This document shows positions 43,280 to 52,700 of a stretch of DNA of 64,000 nucleotides, piece by piece. A program made the position numbers and the translations under genes. Source of the DNA: Caenispirillum bisanense (GTDB lineage Bacteria; Pseudomonadota; Alphaproteobacteria; Rhodospirillales; Rhodospirillaceae); assembly GCF_039523075.1 (NCBI RefSeq), contig NZ_BAAAEP010000005.1:1-64000 (forward strand), read 5' to 3'. Each line of letters opens with the position of its first letter. The first letter of the stretch is position 1. The notes below the pieces were generated by a model. The model had not been told where the DNA came from. It searched no databases and saw only the letters and a program-made list of their open reading frames with translations.

Positions 43280-43739
43280 GGTGGCAGGCGCGGCAGGATA
43301 GCGCCACGTCCTTGAAGGCCCGGCGCAGGCCGTCCGCGTCCTCCACCAGCGAGGCGCGGTCGGCCAGGGCCTCGGCCGCCACGTTGGCATCGCGGGAGCG
43401 TTCGGCGAAGGCCTCGGGGTCTTCCCACACGTCCTTGGTGGCTTCCGATCCGGGGATCAGGCTGCCCTGAGGGAACTGGTGCGGGATCCTGGCGGTGTTG
43501 TCCTGGATGACGCCGGCCAGTTCGGCCACGCGGGCGGCGTCGAAGTTCTGGTTTTCCTCGATCATCGCCGCCAGTTCCTTCATTGCCCGGTTCATGGCCT
43601 TCATGGTGTCCTGGCGGGCGTTGACCACGGCGGCGATGTCGAGATACGTCGGCTGCTGCTGCTGCTGCGCCTGGGCAGGGGCGGCGGCGGCAACGGCGGT
43701 CAGGACGAGGGCGGAGGCGGCAAGCAGGCGCAGGCGCAT
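43257..43739 (-). CDS. cycP: Cytochrome c'
   Basis: A 160-residue periplasmic protein with signal peptide (about residues 1-24, ending PAQA-QQQQQ) and a four-helix-bundle cytochrome c' domain. The single C-terminal heme motif is CRACH, followed by RTYRKPF, exactly where the family places it. Conserved helices include AAVVNARQDTMKAMNRAMKE. The heme is five-coordinate in characterised members and binds NO, giving protection against nitrosative stress, which suits a nitrate-respiring host. The last 23 bases lie in a tandem duplication. Confidence 0.95.
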   Translation of the reverse strand: MRLRLLAASALVLTAVAAAAPAQAQQQQQPTYLDIAAVVNARQDTMKAMNRAMKELAAMIEENQNFDAARVAELAGVIQDNTARIPHQFPQGSLIPGSEATKDVWEDPEAFAERSRDANVAAEALADRASLVEDADGLRRAFKDVALSCRACHRTYRKPF

Positions 43740-43782
43740 CGACGGGTCCGGTCTGTGGCGGGGAACGGGAAAGGCGGCGCCG

Positions 43783-45174
43783 TCAGCCCTTGGCGACGGT
43801 CGCCTTGTCCTCTGCCACGGTCAGCCCGACGCTGTCCAGGGCTTTTCTCTGCCGCTCCGCCACCGCATCGACATCGAAATCGCCGATCAGGTCCTGGAAC
43901 AGCCGGTACCAGTTCACATGCGCCTTCAGGTGCAGGAACACCGAGCCGAGGCCGATGGCGGCGCGATCCATGAGCACGAACTCGCGCGGCGGCTTCACCC
44001 CGCCCAGGCGGCGCAGGTCGGCGTGCACCTTCTCCGCCACCGAGCGGCCGTAGATGCCCGAGTTGGTGTCGGCGATGGCGCGCGGCTTGTCCTCCAGCAG
44101 CGGCGCATAGAGGAACCCCGCCCACTGGTTGAGGACGCCGATCATTTCCTTCGACAGGCCGGTGAAGCCCCAGGTCTCGTAGGCCTCCACCGCCAGCGCC
44201 TGATCGTCGTCGCGGATGGCGCGGTAAAGGTCGATGACGCCCTTCACGAACCGCGGCCGGAACACCCGCACGGCGCCGAAATCCAGCAGGTTGACGCTGT
44301 CGTCGGGGCGGACGCTGTAGTTGCCGAGGTGCGGGTCGCCGTGGATGACGCCGTAGCGGTAGAACGGCACGTACCACGCCCGCAGCATGTTCTGGGCGAT
44401 GCGGTTGCGCTGCTCCTGGTCGGCTTCCTCCGCCACCTTCAGCAGCGGCCGGCCGTCAAGCCAGGTCATGCTCAGCAGGCGGCGGGTGGACAGGTCCTCC
44501 ACCGGCTCGGGCACATGGACGTGCGGTTCGTCGGCCAGCATCAGGCCGTAGAGGCGCATGTTGCGGGCCTCGCGCCGGTAATCCAGTTCCTCCCGCAGGC
44601 GGTCGGCGATCTCGTCGTGGATGTCCGACGGGTCGATGGCGCGGTCATAGCGGCGGTAGATGCCGATGATGACCCGCAACTGCCGCAGGTCCGCCTCCAC
44701 CACGGAATCCATGTCCGGGTACTGCAGCTTGCAGGCCAGCCGCCGGCCGTCGGGATGCACCGCCCGGTGAACCTGCCCGAGCGAGGCGGCGGCCGTCGCC
44801 TCGTGCTCGAACTCGGTGAAGCGACGCGGCCAGTCCGGCCCCAGTTCGGCCGTCATGCGGCGCTTGACGAACGGCCAGCCCATGTGCGGCGCGTTGGCCT
44901 GCAGCTGCGCCAGTTCCAGGGTGTACTCCTCGGGCAGGGCATCGGGGATGGTGGACATGATCTGCGCCACCTTCATGAGCGGCCCCTTCAGGCCGCCCAG
45001 CGCCGCCCGCAGGTCGGACGCATGCTGCGCCTTGTCGATCTTGATGCCAAGGAAGCGTTCCCCCGCCAGCCGGGCGGCGAGGCCGCTGACGGCGGTGCCC
45101 ACTTCGGCATAGCGGCGGATGCGGCCGCCGAAGCGCCGCTCGCCACCCGCCTCGTCCCGAGGAGTATCGGCCAT
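43783..45174 (-). CDS. ABC1/AarF-family atypical kinase (UbiB-like)
   Basis: A 463-residue ABC1 (ADCK/UbiB) family protein. The N-terminal family motif reads PLMKVAQIMSTIPDALPEEY, that is KxAQ rather than the classical KxGQ. The kinase-like core follows, with an alanine-rich loop (TAAASLGQVHRA), the ATP lysine region ACKLQYPD, the catalytic-loop-like GVIHGDPHLGNY and the DFG-like LLDFGAVR. Members support ubiquinone synthesis or lipid homeostasis. No transmembrane tail is seen. It follows pepF by 4 bp on the same strand. Confidence 0.9.
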   Translation of the reverse strand: MADTPRDEAGGERRFGGRIRRYAEVGTAVSGLAARLAGERFLGIKIDKAQHASDLRAALGGLKGPLMKVAQIMSTIPDALPEEYTLELAQLQANAPHMGWPFVKRRMTAELGPDWPRRFTEFEHEATAAASLGQVHRAVHPDGRRLACKLQYPDMDSVVEADLRQLRVIIGIYRRYDRAIDPSDIHDEIADRLREELDYRREARNMRLYGLMLADEPHVHVPEPVEDLSTRRLLSMTWLDGRPLLKVAEEADQEQRNRIAQNMLRAWYVPFYRYGVIHGDPHLGNYSVRPDDSVNLLDFGAVRVFRPRFVKGVIDLYRAIRDDDQALAVEAYETWGFTGLSKEMIGVLNQWAGFLYAPLLEDKPRAIADTNSGIYGRSVAEKVHADLRRLGGVKPPREFVLMDRAAIGLGSVFLHLKAHVNWYRLFQDLIGDFDVDAVAERQRKALDSVGLTVAEDKATVAKG

Positions 45175-45178
45175 GGTG

Positions 45179-46978
45179 TCAGGATACCTCTTCCAGTTCA
45201 TCAATGAAGCCGGACACCACCGACAGCCCCCGCTTCCAGAACTGCGGGTCGGAGGCATCGAGCCCGAACGGCGCCAGCAGCTCGCGGTGGGTCTTGGTGC
45301 CGCCGGCGCGCAGAAGCTCCAGGTAGCGGGCCTGGAACTCGGGCGCACCGTCCTGGTAGACGGCATAGAGGGCGTTCACCAGGCAGTCGCCGAAGGCATA
45401 GGCGTAGACGTAGAACGGCGAGTGGATGAAGTGCGGAATATAGGCCCAGTAAGCCGCGTATTCGTCGTCGAAGCGGAATGCCGGGCCGAGGCTGTCCTGC
45501 TGGCACTGCATCCAGATTTCGCCCAGCCGTTCCGTCGACAGTTCGCCCTTGCGGCGCTCGTCGTGGACCTGCCGCTCGAACTCGTGGAAGGCGATCTGCC
45601 GCACCACGGTGTTGAGCATGTCCTCCACCTTGCTCGCCAGCATGACGCGGCGGCGCTTGGGGTCGGTTTCGGCATCGACCATGGCGCGGAAGGTCATCAT
45701 CTCGCCGAACACGCTGGCGGTTTCAGCGAGCGTCAGCGGCGTCGCCGACAGCAGCGGCCCCTGCTCGCCGGCCAGGATCTGGTGGCAGCCGTGGCCCAGT
45801 TCGTGCGCCAGGGTCATGACGTCGCGGCCGCGGCCCATGTAGTTGAGCAGCAGGTAGGGGTGGGCGCTCGGCACCACCGGATGGGCGAAGGCGCCCGATG
45901 CCTTGCCGGGGCGGGCGGGCACGTCGATCCACGGGTTGTCGAAGAAGCGGCGGCCGACCGCCGCCAGGTCCGGCGAGAACCGCTCGTAGGCGCCAAGCAC
46001 GATCTTCACCGCCTCGTCCCACGAATACTGGCGGTCGGCATCGTCGGGCAGCGGCGCGTTGCGGTCCCAGTAATCCAGCTTGTCGACACCCATCCACTTC
46101 GCCTTGAGGGCGTAGTAGCGGTGGCTGAGGCTGCCGAAGCTGTCCTTCACCGCCGTCACCAGGGCGTCCACCACCTCATCCTCCACCTGGTTGGCGAGGT
46201 TGCGGGCCGACACCGGGCGGTCGTACTTGCGCCAGCGGTCCTCGATCTCCTTGTCCTTGGCCAGCGTGTTGGTGATGAGGCCGAACAGGCGGCCGTTGTC
46301 CTGCAGCACCTTGCCCATGGCCTTGGCAGCGGCCTTGCGCTTGGCGGGGTCGCGGCTGGACAGGCGGTCGGTCACCTGGGTGATGGTCAGCTCCTCGCCG
46401 TCCACCGGGAAGCGCAACGATGCCATGGTTTCGTCGAACAGCCGCACGAAGGCGCTGCGGCCGGCGACGTCCTTGTCGTGCAGCATCTTTTCCAGCTCGT
46501 CGGACAGCTGGTGGGCGCGGAAGGCACGGACGTCGCGAATCCACGGCGCATAGCGGGCGGCGGCGGGGTCGGCCAGCATGGCGGCCAGGGCGTCGTCGTC
46601 GATGCGGTTGATCTCCAGGGTGAAGAAGATCATGTGCGAGGAGATCTCGGTGCCGCGCTCCTGGATGTCCTGGTAGAAGCGGCCGATTTCCGGGTTGGCG
46701 ACGTCGCCCGCGTGCAGCAGCTGCGCGTAGCTGTAGATCTTGTGCAGCGTTTCGGTGATGCGCTCGTACTCGGCGATGGCCTCGCCCAGGGCGGCGCCGT
46801 CCAGCGCGGCGATGCGGCCGGCCCAGCGCTCTTCGAAGGCGCGGGCCAGGTCGCCGGTGCGGGTCAGGTCCGCCTCCAGCTCCGGCGAGCGCGGCCCCGG
46901 ATACAGGTCGGACAGGTCCCAAACCGGCAGGTCCTGGGCGACGGTGGGGGCGGCGGCAGCGGCGGCGGCGTCGGTCAT
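45179..46978 (-). CDS. pepF: Oligoendopeptidase F (M3 metallopeptidase)
   Basis: A 599-residue cytoplasmic zinc peptidase that degrades oligopeptides. The HExxH zinc site is in TLAHELGHGCHQ (about residue 392), and the third ligand glutamate lies in the ETASVFGEMM region about 25 residues on. The N-terminal oligopeptidase domain begins WDLSDLYPGPRSPELEADL. C-terminal FIHSPFYVYAYAFGDCLVNA is also typical of the pepF/M3B group. ATG 46978 is the last start before the divergent acyl-CoA synthetase region. It is probably cotranscribed with the ABC1 gene. Confidence 0.96.
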   Translation of the reverse strand: MTDAAAAAAAPTVAQDLPVWDLSDLYPGPRSPELEADLTRTGDLARAFEERWAGRIAALDGAALGEAIAEYERITETLHKIYSYAQLLHAGDVANPEIGRFYQDIQERGTEISSHMIFFTLEINRIDDDALAAMLADPAAARYAPWIRDVRAFRAHQLSDELEKMLHDKDVAGRSAFVRLFDETMASLRFPVDGEELTITQVTDRLSSRDPAKRKAAAKAMGKVLQDNGRLFGLITNTLAKDKEIEDRWRKYDRPVSARNLANQVEDEVVDALVTAVKDSFGSLSHRYYALKAKWMGVDKLDYWDRNAPLPDDADRQYSWDEAVKIVLGAYERFSPDLAAVGRRFFDNPWIDVPARPGKASGAFAHPVVPSAHPYLLLNYMGRGRDVMTLAHELGHGCHQILAGEQGPLLSATPLTLAETASVFGEMMTFRAMVDAETDPKRRRVMLASKVEDMLNTVVRQIAFHEFERQVHDERRKGELSTERLGEIWMQCQQDSLGPAFRFDDEYAAYWAYIPHFIHSPFYVYAYAFGDCLVNALYAVYQDGAPEFQARYLELLRAGGTKTHRELLAPFGLDASDPQFWKRGLSVVSGFIDELEEVS

Positions 46979-47110
46979 CTGGTAGGCTCCCTGGAGGTCG
47001 GAGAATGCGAGCGCGATATGGGTATCAGTTGCAGCGTGAGCAAGAAAATTGCCATAAGCGTATCTAACGTATAAGAGCCCGCAAACAGGGCGCACAAGCG
47101 GAGGAAACAC

Positions 47111-48919
47111 GTGACTGCGACCGGCGGCCGCGCCATCGACTTCGAGACGGCAACCACCCTGCCCCGCGTCTTCTACGAACAGGCCGCCGCATTGGATGAG
47201 CGGCCGTTCCTGTGGCGCAAGACCGACAACGCCTGGCACCCGCTTTCGTGGCGGGAGGTGGCGGCGCGGGTGGACGCTCTGGCCAACGGCCTCGCCGCCC
47301 AGGGCATCGGCCCCGGCGACCGGGTGATGATCGTCGCCGAGAACCGGCCGGAATGGCTGATCGCCGACGTGGCGATCATGGTGCTGGGGGCCATGACGGT
47401 GCCCGCCTACACCACCAACACGGTGGCCGATCACCTGCATGTGCTGAACGACTCCGAGGCCAAGGCGGTCATCGTCTCCACCCGGCAGCTGGCCAAGCGG
47501 GTGTTCGGCGCCGCCGGGCAGGCGCGCATCCCGCCGCTGGTGGTCACCATGGACGACCAGGCGCTGGCGCAGAATCCGGGCGTCGAGACCATCACCTGGG
47601 ACGGGCTGCTCGCGGTCGGCGCCGACCAGCCGCGGCCGGCGCGGTGGGAGACGGCCTCGGCCGACGACGTCGCCTGCATCATCTACACCTCCGGCACCGG
47701 CGGCGCGCCCAAGGGGGTGATGCTGTCCCACCGCAACATCCTGACCAACTGCATGGGCGCGTTCGACGTGCTCGAAACCCTCGGCCTGGGGGACGAGGTG
47801 TTCCTGTCGTTCCTGCCGCTGTCGCATTCCTACGAGCACTCGGCGGGCCAGTTCTTCCCCATGACCATCGGCGCCCAGATCTATTACGCCGAGGGCATCG
47901 ACAAGCTGTCGGACAATTTCCAGGAAGTCCGCCCGACCATCACCACCGCCGTGCCGCGCCTGTATGAATTCATGCGCGGCCGCATCCTGCGGGTGATGGA
48001 GAAGGAGGAAGGGCTGAAGAAGACGTTGTTCTTCAAGGCCCTGGAACTGGGCGGCAAGCGCCACGAAGGCTGCCGCCTGGGACTGTGGGAGCGGATGCTC
48101 AACTGGCTGCTCGACCGGCTGGTGCGGCGCAAGGTGGCGGGGCGGTTCGGCGGCCGGCTGAAGGCGCTGGTGTCCGGCGGGGCGCCGCTCAACTATGACG
48201 TCGGTCTGTTCTTCATGGCGCTGAAGGTGCCCATCCTGCAGGGCTACGGCCAGACTGAGGCGGCGCCGGTGATCAGCGTCAACCGCCCCGGCAAGGTGCG
48301 GCTGGAAAGCGTCGGCCCGCCGCTGAAGGGGGTGGAGGTGCGCTTCGCCGACGATGGCGAGATCCTGGTGCGCGGGCCGCTGGTCATGCGCGGTTACTGG
48401 AACGACCACGCCGCCACCGCCCGCGCCATCGACGGCGACGGCTGGCTGCACACCGGCGACATCGGCCACCTGGACGACGACGGCAACATCGTCATCACCG
48501 ACCGCAAGAAGGACATCATCGTCAACTCCGGCGGCGACAACGTGGCGCCGCAGCGGGTGGAAGGCTTCCTGACCCTGGAGGCGGAAATCGCCCAGGCCAT
48601 GGTCTACGGCGACCGCCGGCCGCACCTGGTCGCCCTGCTGGTGCCCGACCCGGACTGGGTGAAGGTCTGGGCCCGCAAGCACGAGCGCGACCCCGCCGAC
48701 CTGGCCATCCACGCCGAGCCGGAGTTCCTGGCCGCCATGGATGCCGCCGTCGGCCGGGTCAACCGCAACCTGTCGAACATCGAGAAGATCCGCCGCTTCT
48801 GCGTGGCGCCGGAGCCCTTCACGGTTGAGAACGGTATGCTCACCCCGACCCTGAAGATCCGCCGCCACGTCATCCGCGCCGCCTATGGCGAGATGCTGGA
48901 CGGGCTGTACGAGAAATAG
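47111..48919 (+). CDS. Long-chain acyl-CoA synthetase (AMP-forming)
   Basis: A 602-residue ANL-superfamily ligase of the FAA1 type, activating fatty acids with ATP and CoA. Core motifs are IIYTSGTGGAPKGVMLSH (P-loop, about residue 194), FLPLSHSYEHSAG, YGQTEAAPVIS, GWLHTGDIGHLDDDGN and DRKKDIIVNSGGDNVAPQRV. The start is GTG 47111, after GCGGAGGAAAC. Chain length and gene number among paralogues cannot be set from sequence. It is divergent from pepF with a 132-bp AT-richer gap. Confidence 0.93.
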   Translation: MTATGGRAIDFETATTLPRVFYEQAAALDERPFLWRKTDNAWHPLSWREVAARVDALANGLAAQGIGPGDRVMIVAENRPEWLIADVAIMVLGAMTVPAYTTNTVADHLHVLNDSEAKAVIVSTRQLAKRVFGAAGQARIPPLVVTMDDQALAQNPGVETITWDGLLAVGADQPRPARWETASADDVACIIYTSGTGGAPKGVMLSHRNILTNCMGAFDVLETLGLGDEVFLSFLPLSHSYEHSAGQFFPMTIGAQIYYAEGIDKLSDNFQEVRPTITTAVPRLYEFMRGRILRVMEKEEGLKKTLFFKALELGGKRHEGCRLGLWERMLNWLLDRLVRRKVAGRFGGRLKALVSGGAPLNYDVGLFFMALKVPILQGYGQTEAAPVISVNRPGKVRLESVGPPLKGVEVRFADDGEILVRGPLVMRGYWNDHAATARAIDGDGWLHTGDIGHLDDDGNIVITDRKKDIIVNSGGDNVAPQRVEGFLTLEAEIAQAMVYGDRRPHLVALLVPDPDWVKVWARKHERDPADLAIHAEPEFLAAMDAAVGRVNRNLSNIEKIRRFCVAPEPFTVENGMLTPTLKIRRHVIRAAYGEMLDGLYEK

Positions 48920-49019
48920 CGGCGGCGGGGCGGCCTCAGGCGAACAGGCGCGAGCCCGCATTGACAGCGGGGCGGGATGGTGTATCTGATACCCGTAGTA
49001 CGTTCATGAGGATGAGAGC

Positions 49020-49217
49020 ATGAGCAACCGCCAGCTTGACCGCTTTGCGTCCTGGACCCGGCTGATCGGCGGGGGCTGCGTGCTGGGCGTGGCGCTGGTG
49101 GGGATCGTCACCGGGTTCCTCGGGATCGACACCACCGAAGCCATTGACTGGGCGTCCGCTGCCCTGGGTGGTATTGGTGCGGCCGTCGCCATCAAGACGC
49201 TGCACCTCGTCGGCTGA
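49020..49217 (+). CDS. Small two-helix membrane protein
   Basis: A 65-residue protein of unknown function. Two hydrophobic helices are visible: GGGCVLGVALVGIVTGFLGI (about residues 17-36) and ASAALGGIGAAVAIKTLHLV (about 45-64). TGAGGATGAGAGC precedes the ATG. The next gene starts 1 bp after its stop, so they form a two-gene unit. The hydropathy is reminiscent of small holin-like or accessory membrane proteins, but no phage genes are near. Confidence 0.65.
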   Translation: MSNRQLDRFASWTRLIGGGCVLGVALVGIVTGFLGIDTTEAIDWASAALGGIGAAVAIKTLHLVG

Positions 49218-49218
49218 C

Positions 49219-49530
49219 ATGAGCTTCGACGGGAACCCGCTCGACATCGGGATATTCCTCTTCGCCATTCTGGTCGCCGCCACCCGGTCGGCTGTCCTTG
49301 TCGGGCTGCACGGAAAGGCGTGTCTGTCGAGCAAGACCGTCACCAATGACATCCTGAATGCGACCTCGCTGGTCCCCTTCGTGTTCATGATCGGCGCCAT
49401 CTTCTCCAGCGACATCCTGAAGCTCGCCCTGGAGACGCAGAAGGTCTACATGGCCATCGGCGGTGCCATCGGGGCGGTTGCAGTGCTGAGCGCACTCCTC
49501 AAGGTGCCGCGGGCCGCCGACTCCGCCTGA
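49219..49530 (+). CDS. Small membrane protein, partner of upstream gene
   Basis: A 103-residue protein of unknown function with three hydrophobic segments: IGIFLFAILVAATRSAVLVG, SLVPFVFMIGAIFSSDIL and VYMAIGGAIGAVAVLSALLK. It starts 1 bp after the upstream stop (TGACATG), implying translational coupling. No known domain recognised. The 269 bp after it, up to 49799, hold no further gene. An AT-richer patch with TTGTAG, 17 bp, TAAATA at 49672-49700 may be the promoter of the next gene. Confidence 0.65.
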   Translation: MSFDGNPLDIGIFLFAILVAATRSAVLVGLHGKACLSSKTVTNDILNATSLVPFVFMIGAIFSSDILKLALETQKVYMAIGGAIGAVAVLSALLKVPRAADSA

Positions 49531-49799
49531 TCGCGGCATTCGCCCGCAGCCCTTGCTCCGGCGCCTCGGACCCATCGTTGCGCCGCGGGCGCCGGTGCGT
49601 GCGCACCATTGCTTGCACGCCCGCCTCTGTCGACCGATCCTTTCCTTAGCGCGCCGGTCGGCGATTCCCCATTGTAGGTCACGTTTCCTGCCATTAAATA
49701 TTCTTTCATCGCCTGCCCGGCTCGCACCGGCCCGCGGGCGCGCACAGGGACCAACGCAAGGGCGGCGGCAGAACCGTCCTGGCACTCGGGAGACACCGC

Positions 49800-52700
49800 A
49801 TGACCTTCCTCGCCAACGTCACGCTGGACGACAAGTACACCCTGTCGTCAGGGCGCATCTACATTACCGGCATTCAGGCGCTCGCCCGCCTGCCGATGAT
49901 GCAGCGGGAGCGCGATCAGGCGGCGGGGCTGAACACCGCCGGCTTCATCTCCGGCTATCGCGGCAGCCCCATCGGCGGCCTCGACAAGGAACTGTGGAAG
50001 GCGCGCGAGCACCTGAAGCGCCACAACATCCACTTCCAGCCCGGCGTCAACGAGGATCTGGCCGCCACCGCCGTGTGGGGCAGCCAGCAGGTCAACCTGT
50101 TCCCCGGCGCCAAGTACGACGGCGTGTTCGGCATGTGGTACGGCAAGGGTCCGGGCGTCGACCGCTCCGGCGACGTGCTGCGCCACGCCAACATGGCCGG
50201 CACCGCCAAGAACGGCGGCGTGCTGCTGCTGGCCGGCGACGATCACGCCGCCAAGTCGTCGACGGTCGCCTACCAGACCGAATACGCCTTCATGGACTTC
50301 ATGATGCCGGTGCTGGCGCCGGCCAACGTGCAGGAAATCGTCGACTACGGCGTGCTCGGCTGGGCCATGTCGCGCTATTCCGGCTGCTGGGTGGCGTTCA
50401 AGGCGCTGGGCGAGGTCCTCGACAGCTCCGCCTCCATCGCCGTCGACCCGCACCGCATCGACGTGAAGATCCCGACCGACTTCGAGATGCCGGCCGGCGG
50501 CCTGCACATCCGCTGGCCCGATGCCGTGCTGGAGCAGGAACACCGCCTCATGAAGCACAAGCTTTATGCGGCGCTCGCCTTCGCCCGCGCCAACGGCCTG
50601 AACCGGGTGGTGATGGACAGCCCGACCCCGCGCCTGGGCATCGTCACCACCGGCAAGAGCTACCTGGACGTCCGCCAGGCCCTGCACGACCTCGGCATCG
50701 ACGAGCGCAAGGCGGCCGAAATCGGCATCCGCGTCTACAAGGTCGGCATGCCCTGGCCGCTGGAGCGCGAAGGCGTGCGCGAGTTCGCCCAGGGGCTGGA
50801 GGAAATCCTCGTCATCGAGGAAAAGCGCGCGCTGATCGAGAACCAGCTGAAGGAACAGCTGTACAACTGGCGGGAGGACGTGCGCCCCCGCGTGGTCGGC
50901 AAGTTCGACGAAAACCGCACCTGGATCCTGCCCTCCAACGGCGAGCTGACCCCGGCCCGCATCGCCCGCGTCATCGCCGAGCGGCTGGCCCAGTTCTACA
51001 CCGCGCCGTCCATCCAGCAGCGGCTGGAGTGGCTGGAGGCCAAGGAGCGCAGCCTGGAAACGCCGGTCAGCCCGATCAAGCGCGTGCCCTATTTCTGCGC
51101 CGGCTGCCCGCACAACACCTCCACCAAGGTGCCGGAAGGCAGCCGCGCCGTAGCCGGCATCGGCTGCCATTACATGGTCACCTGGATGGACCGCTCCACC
51201 TCCACCTTCACCCACATGGGCGGCGAAGGCGTGCCGTGGATCGGCCAGATGCCGTTCACCGAGGAAAAGCACATCTTCGCCAACCTGGGCGACGGCACCT
51301 ATTTCCACTCCGGCATCCTGGCAGTGCGAGCCTCCGTCGCCGCCAAGGCCAACATCACCTACAAGCTGCTGTACAACGACGCCGTCGCCATGACCGGCGG
51401 CCAGCCGGTGGACGGCACCCTGACGCCGTGGCAGATCACCCAGCAGCTGGCGGCCGAGGGCGTGCGCCGCATCGTCGTGGTCGCCGACGACCCGAACAAG
51501 TACCCCATCGGCACCCCCTGGGCGGAGGGCGTCACCTTCCGCCACCGCGACGACCTGGAGGCAGTGCAGAAGGAACTGCGCGAGGTGGAGGGCGTCACCC
51601 TGCTCCTCTACGATCAGACCTGCGCCGCCGAGAAGCGCCGCCGCCGCAAGCGCGGCAAGATGCACGATCCCGACAAGCGCGTGTTCGTCAACGAGCTGGT
51701 GTGCGAAGGCTGCGGCGACTGCGGCGTGCAGTCCAACTGCGTGGCGGTGCAGCCGGTGGAGACCGAATTCGGCCGCAAGCGCACCATCGACCAGTCGTCG
51801 TGCAACAAGGACTTCTCGTGCCTGAAGGGCTTCTGCCCCAGCTTCGTGACCGTCGAGGGCGCCAAGGTGCGCAAGAAGACGCCGGAAGGCGTCGGCAAGG
51901 ACGCCGGCGGTTCCGACGGCTTCGGGCCGCTGCCCATGCCCGTGCTGCCGGCCCATGACGAGCCCTACGGCATCGTCATCACCGGCATCGGCGGCACCGG
52001 CGTCGTCACCATCGGCGCCCTGCTCGGCATGGCCGGGCACCTGGAGGGCAAGGGCGTCTCCGTGCTCGACCAGATCGGGCTGGCGCAGAAGAACGGCGCC
52101 GTCGTCACCCACGTGCAGATCGCCGAAAGCCCGTCGCGCCTCTACGCCAGCCGCATCGCCGCCGGCAACGCCAACCTGGTGCTCGGCTGCGACATGCTGA
52201 CCGCCGGCACCTTCGACGTGCTGGGCAAGACGCGCGCCGCCTTCACCCGCGCCGTCATCAACGACCACGAAACCATGACGGCCGACTTCACCGGCAAGCC
52301 GGACATCGCCTTCCCGCGCAGCCAGGTGCGCCATGCCCTGGCCGAGGCGGTGGGGGCGGAGGCGGCCAGCTTCGTCGATGCCACCCGCATCGCCACGGCG
52401 CTGATGGGCGACAGCATCGCCACCAACCTGTTCATGGTCGGCTACGCCTGGCAGAAGGGCCTGATCCCGCTGACCCTGGAAAGCATCGAGAAGGCCATCG
52501 AGCTGAACGGCGTCGCCATCAAGGCCAACCTGACCGCCCTGCTGTGGGGCCGCCGTTACGCGGTGGCGCCGGAGACGGTGGAAGCCATGGTCGACCGCTC
52601 GGCCGACACCGCCGCCTCCTCGCCGCTGGCCCACCGCCGCCTGTCGGAAACCTTCGAGGAGATGGTCGCCCGCCGGGTGGAGTTCCTCACCGGCTACCAG

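Noticed and set aside
49020..49530. Prophage holin genes
   Set aside because: Hydropathy is similar, but no other phage gene, integrase or attachment-like repeat is present within the window.
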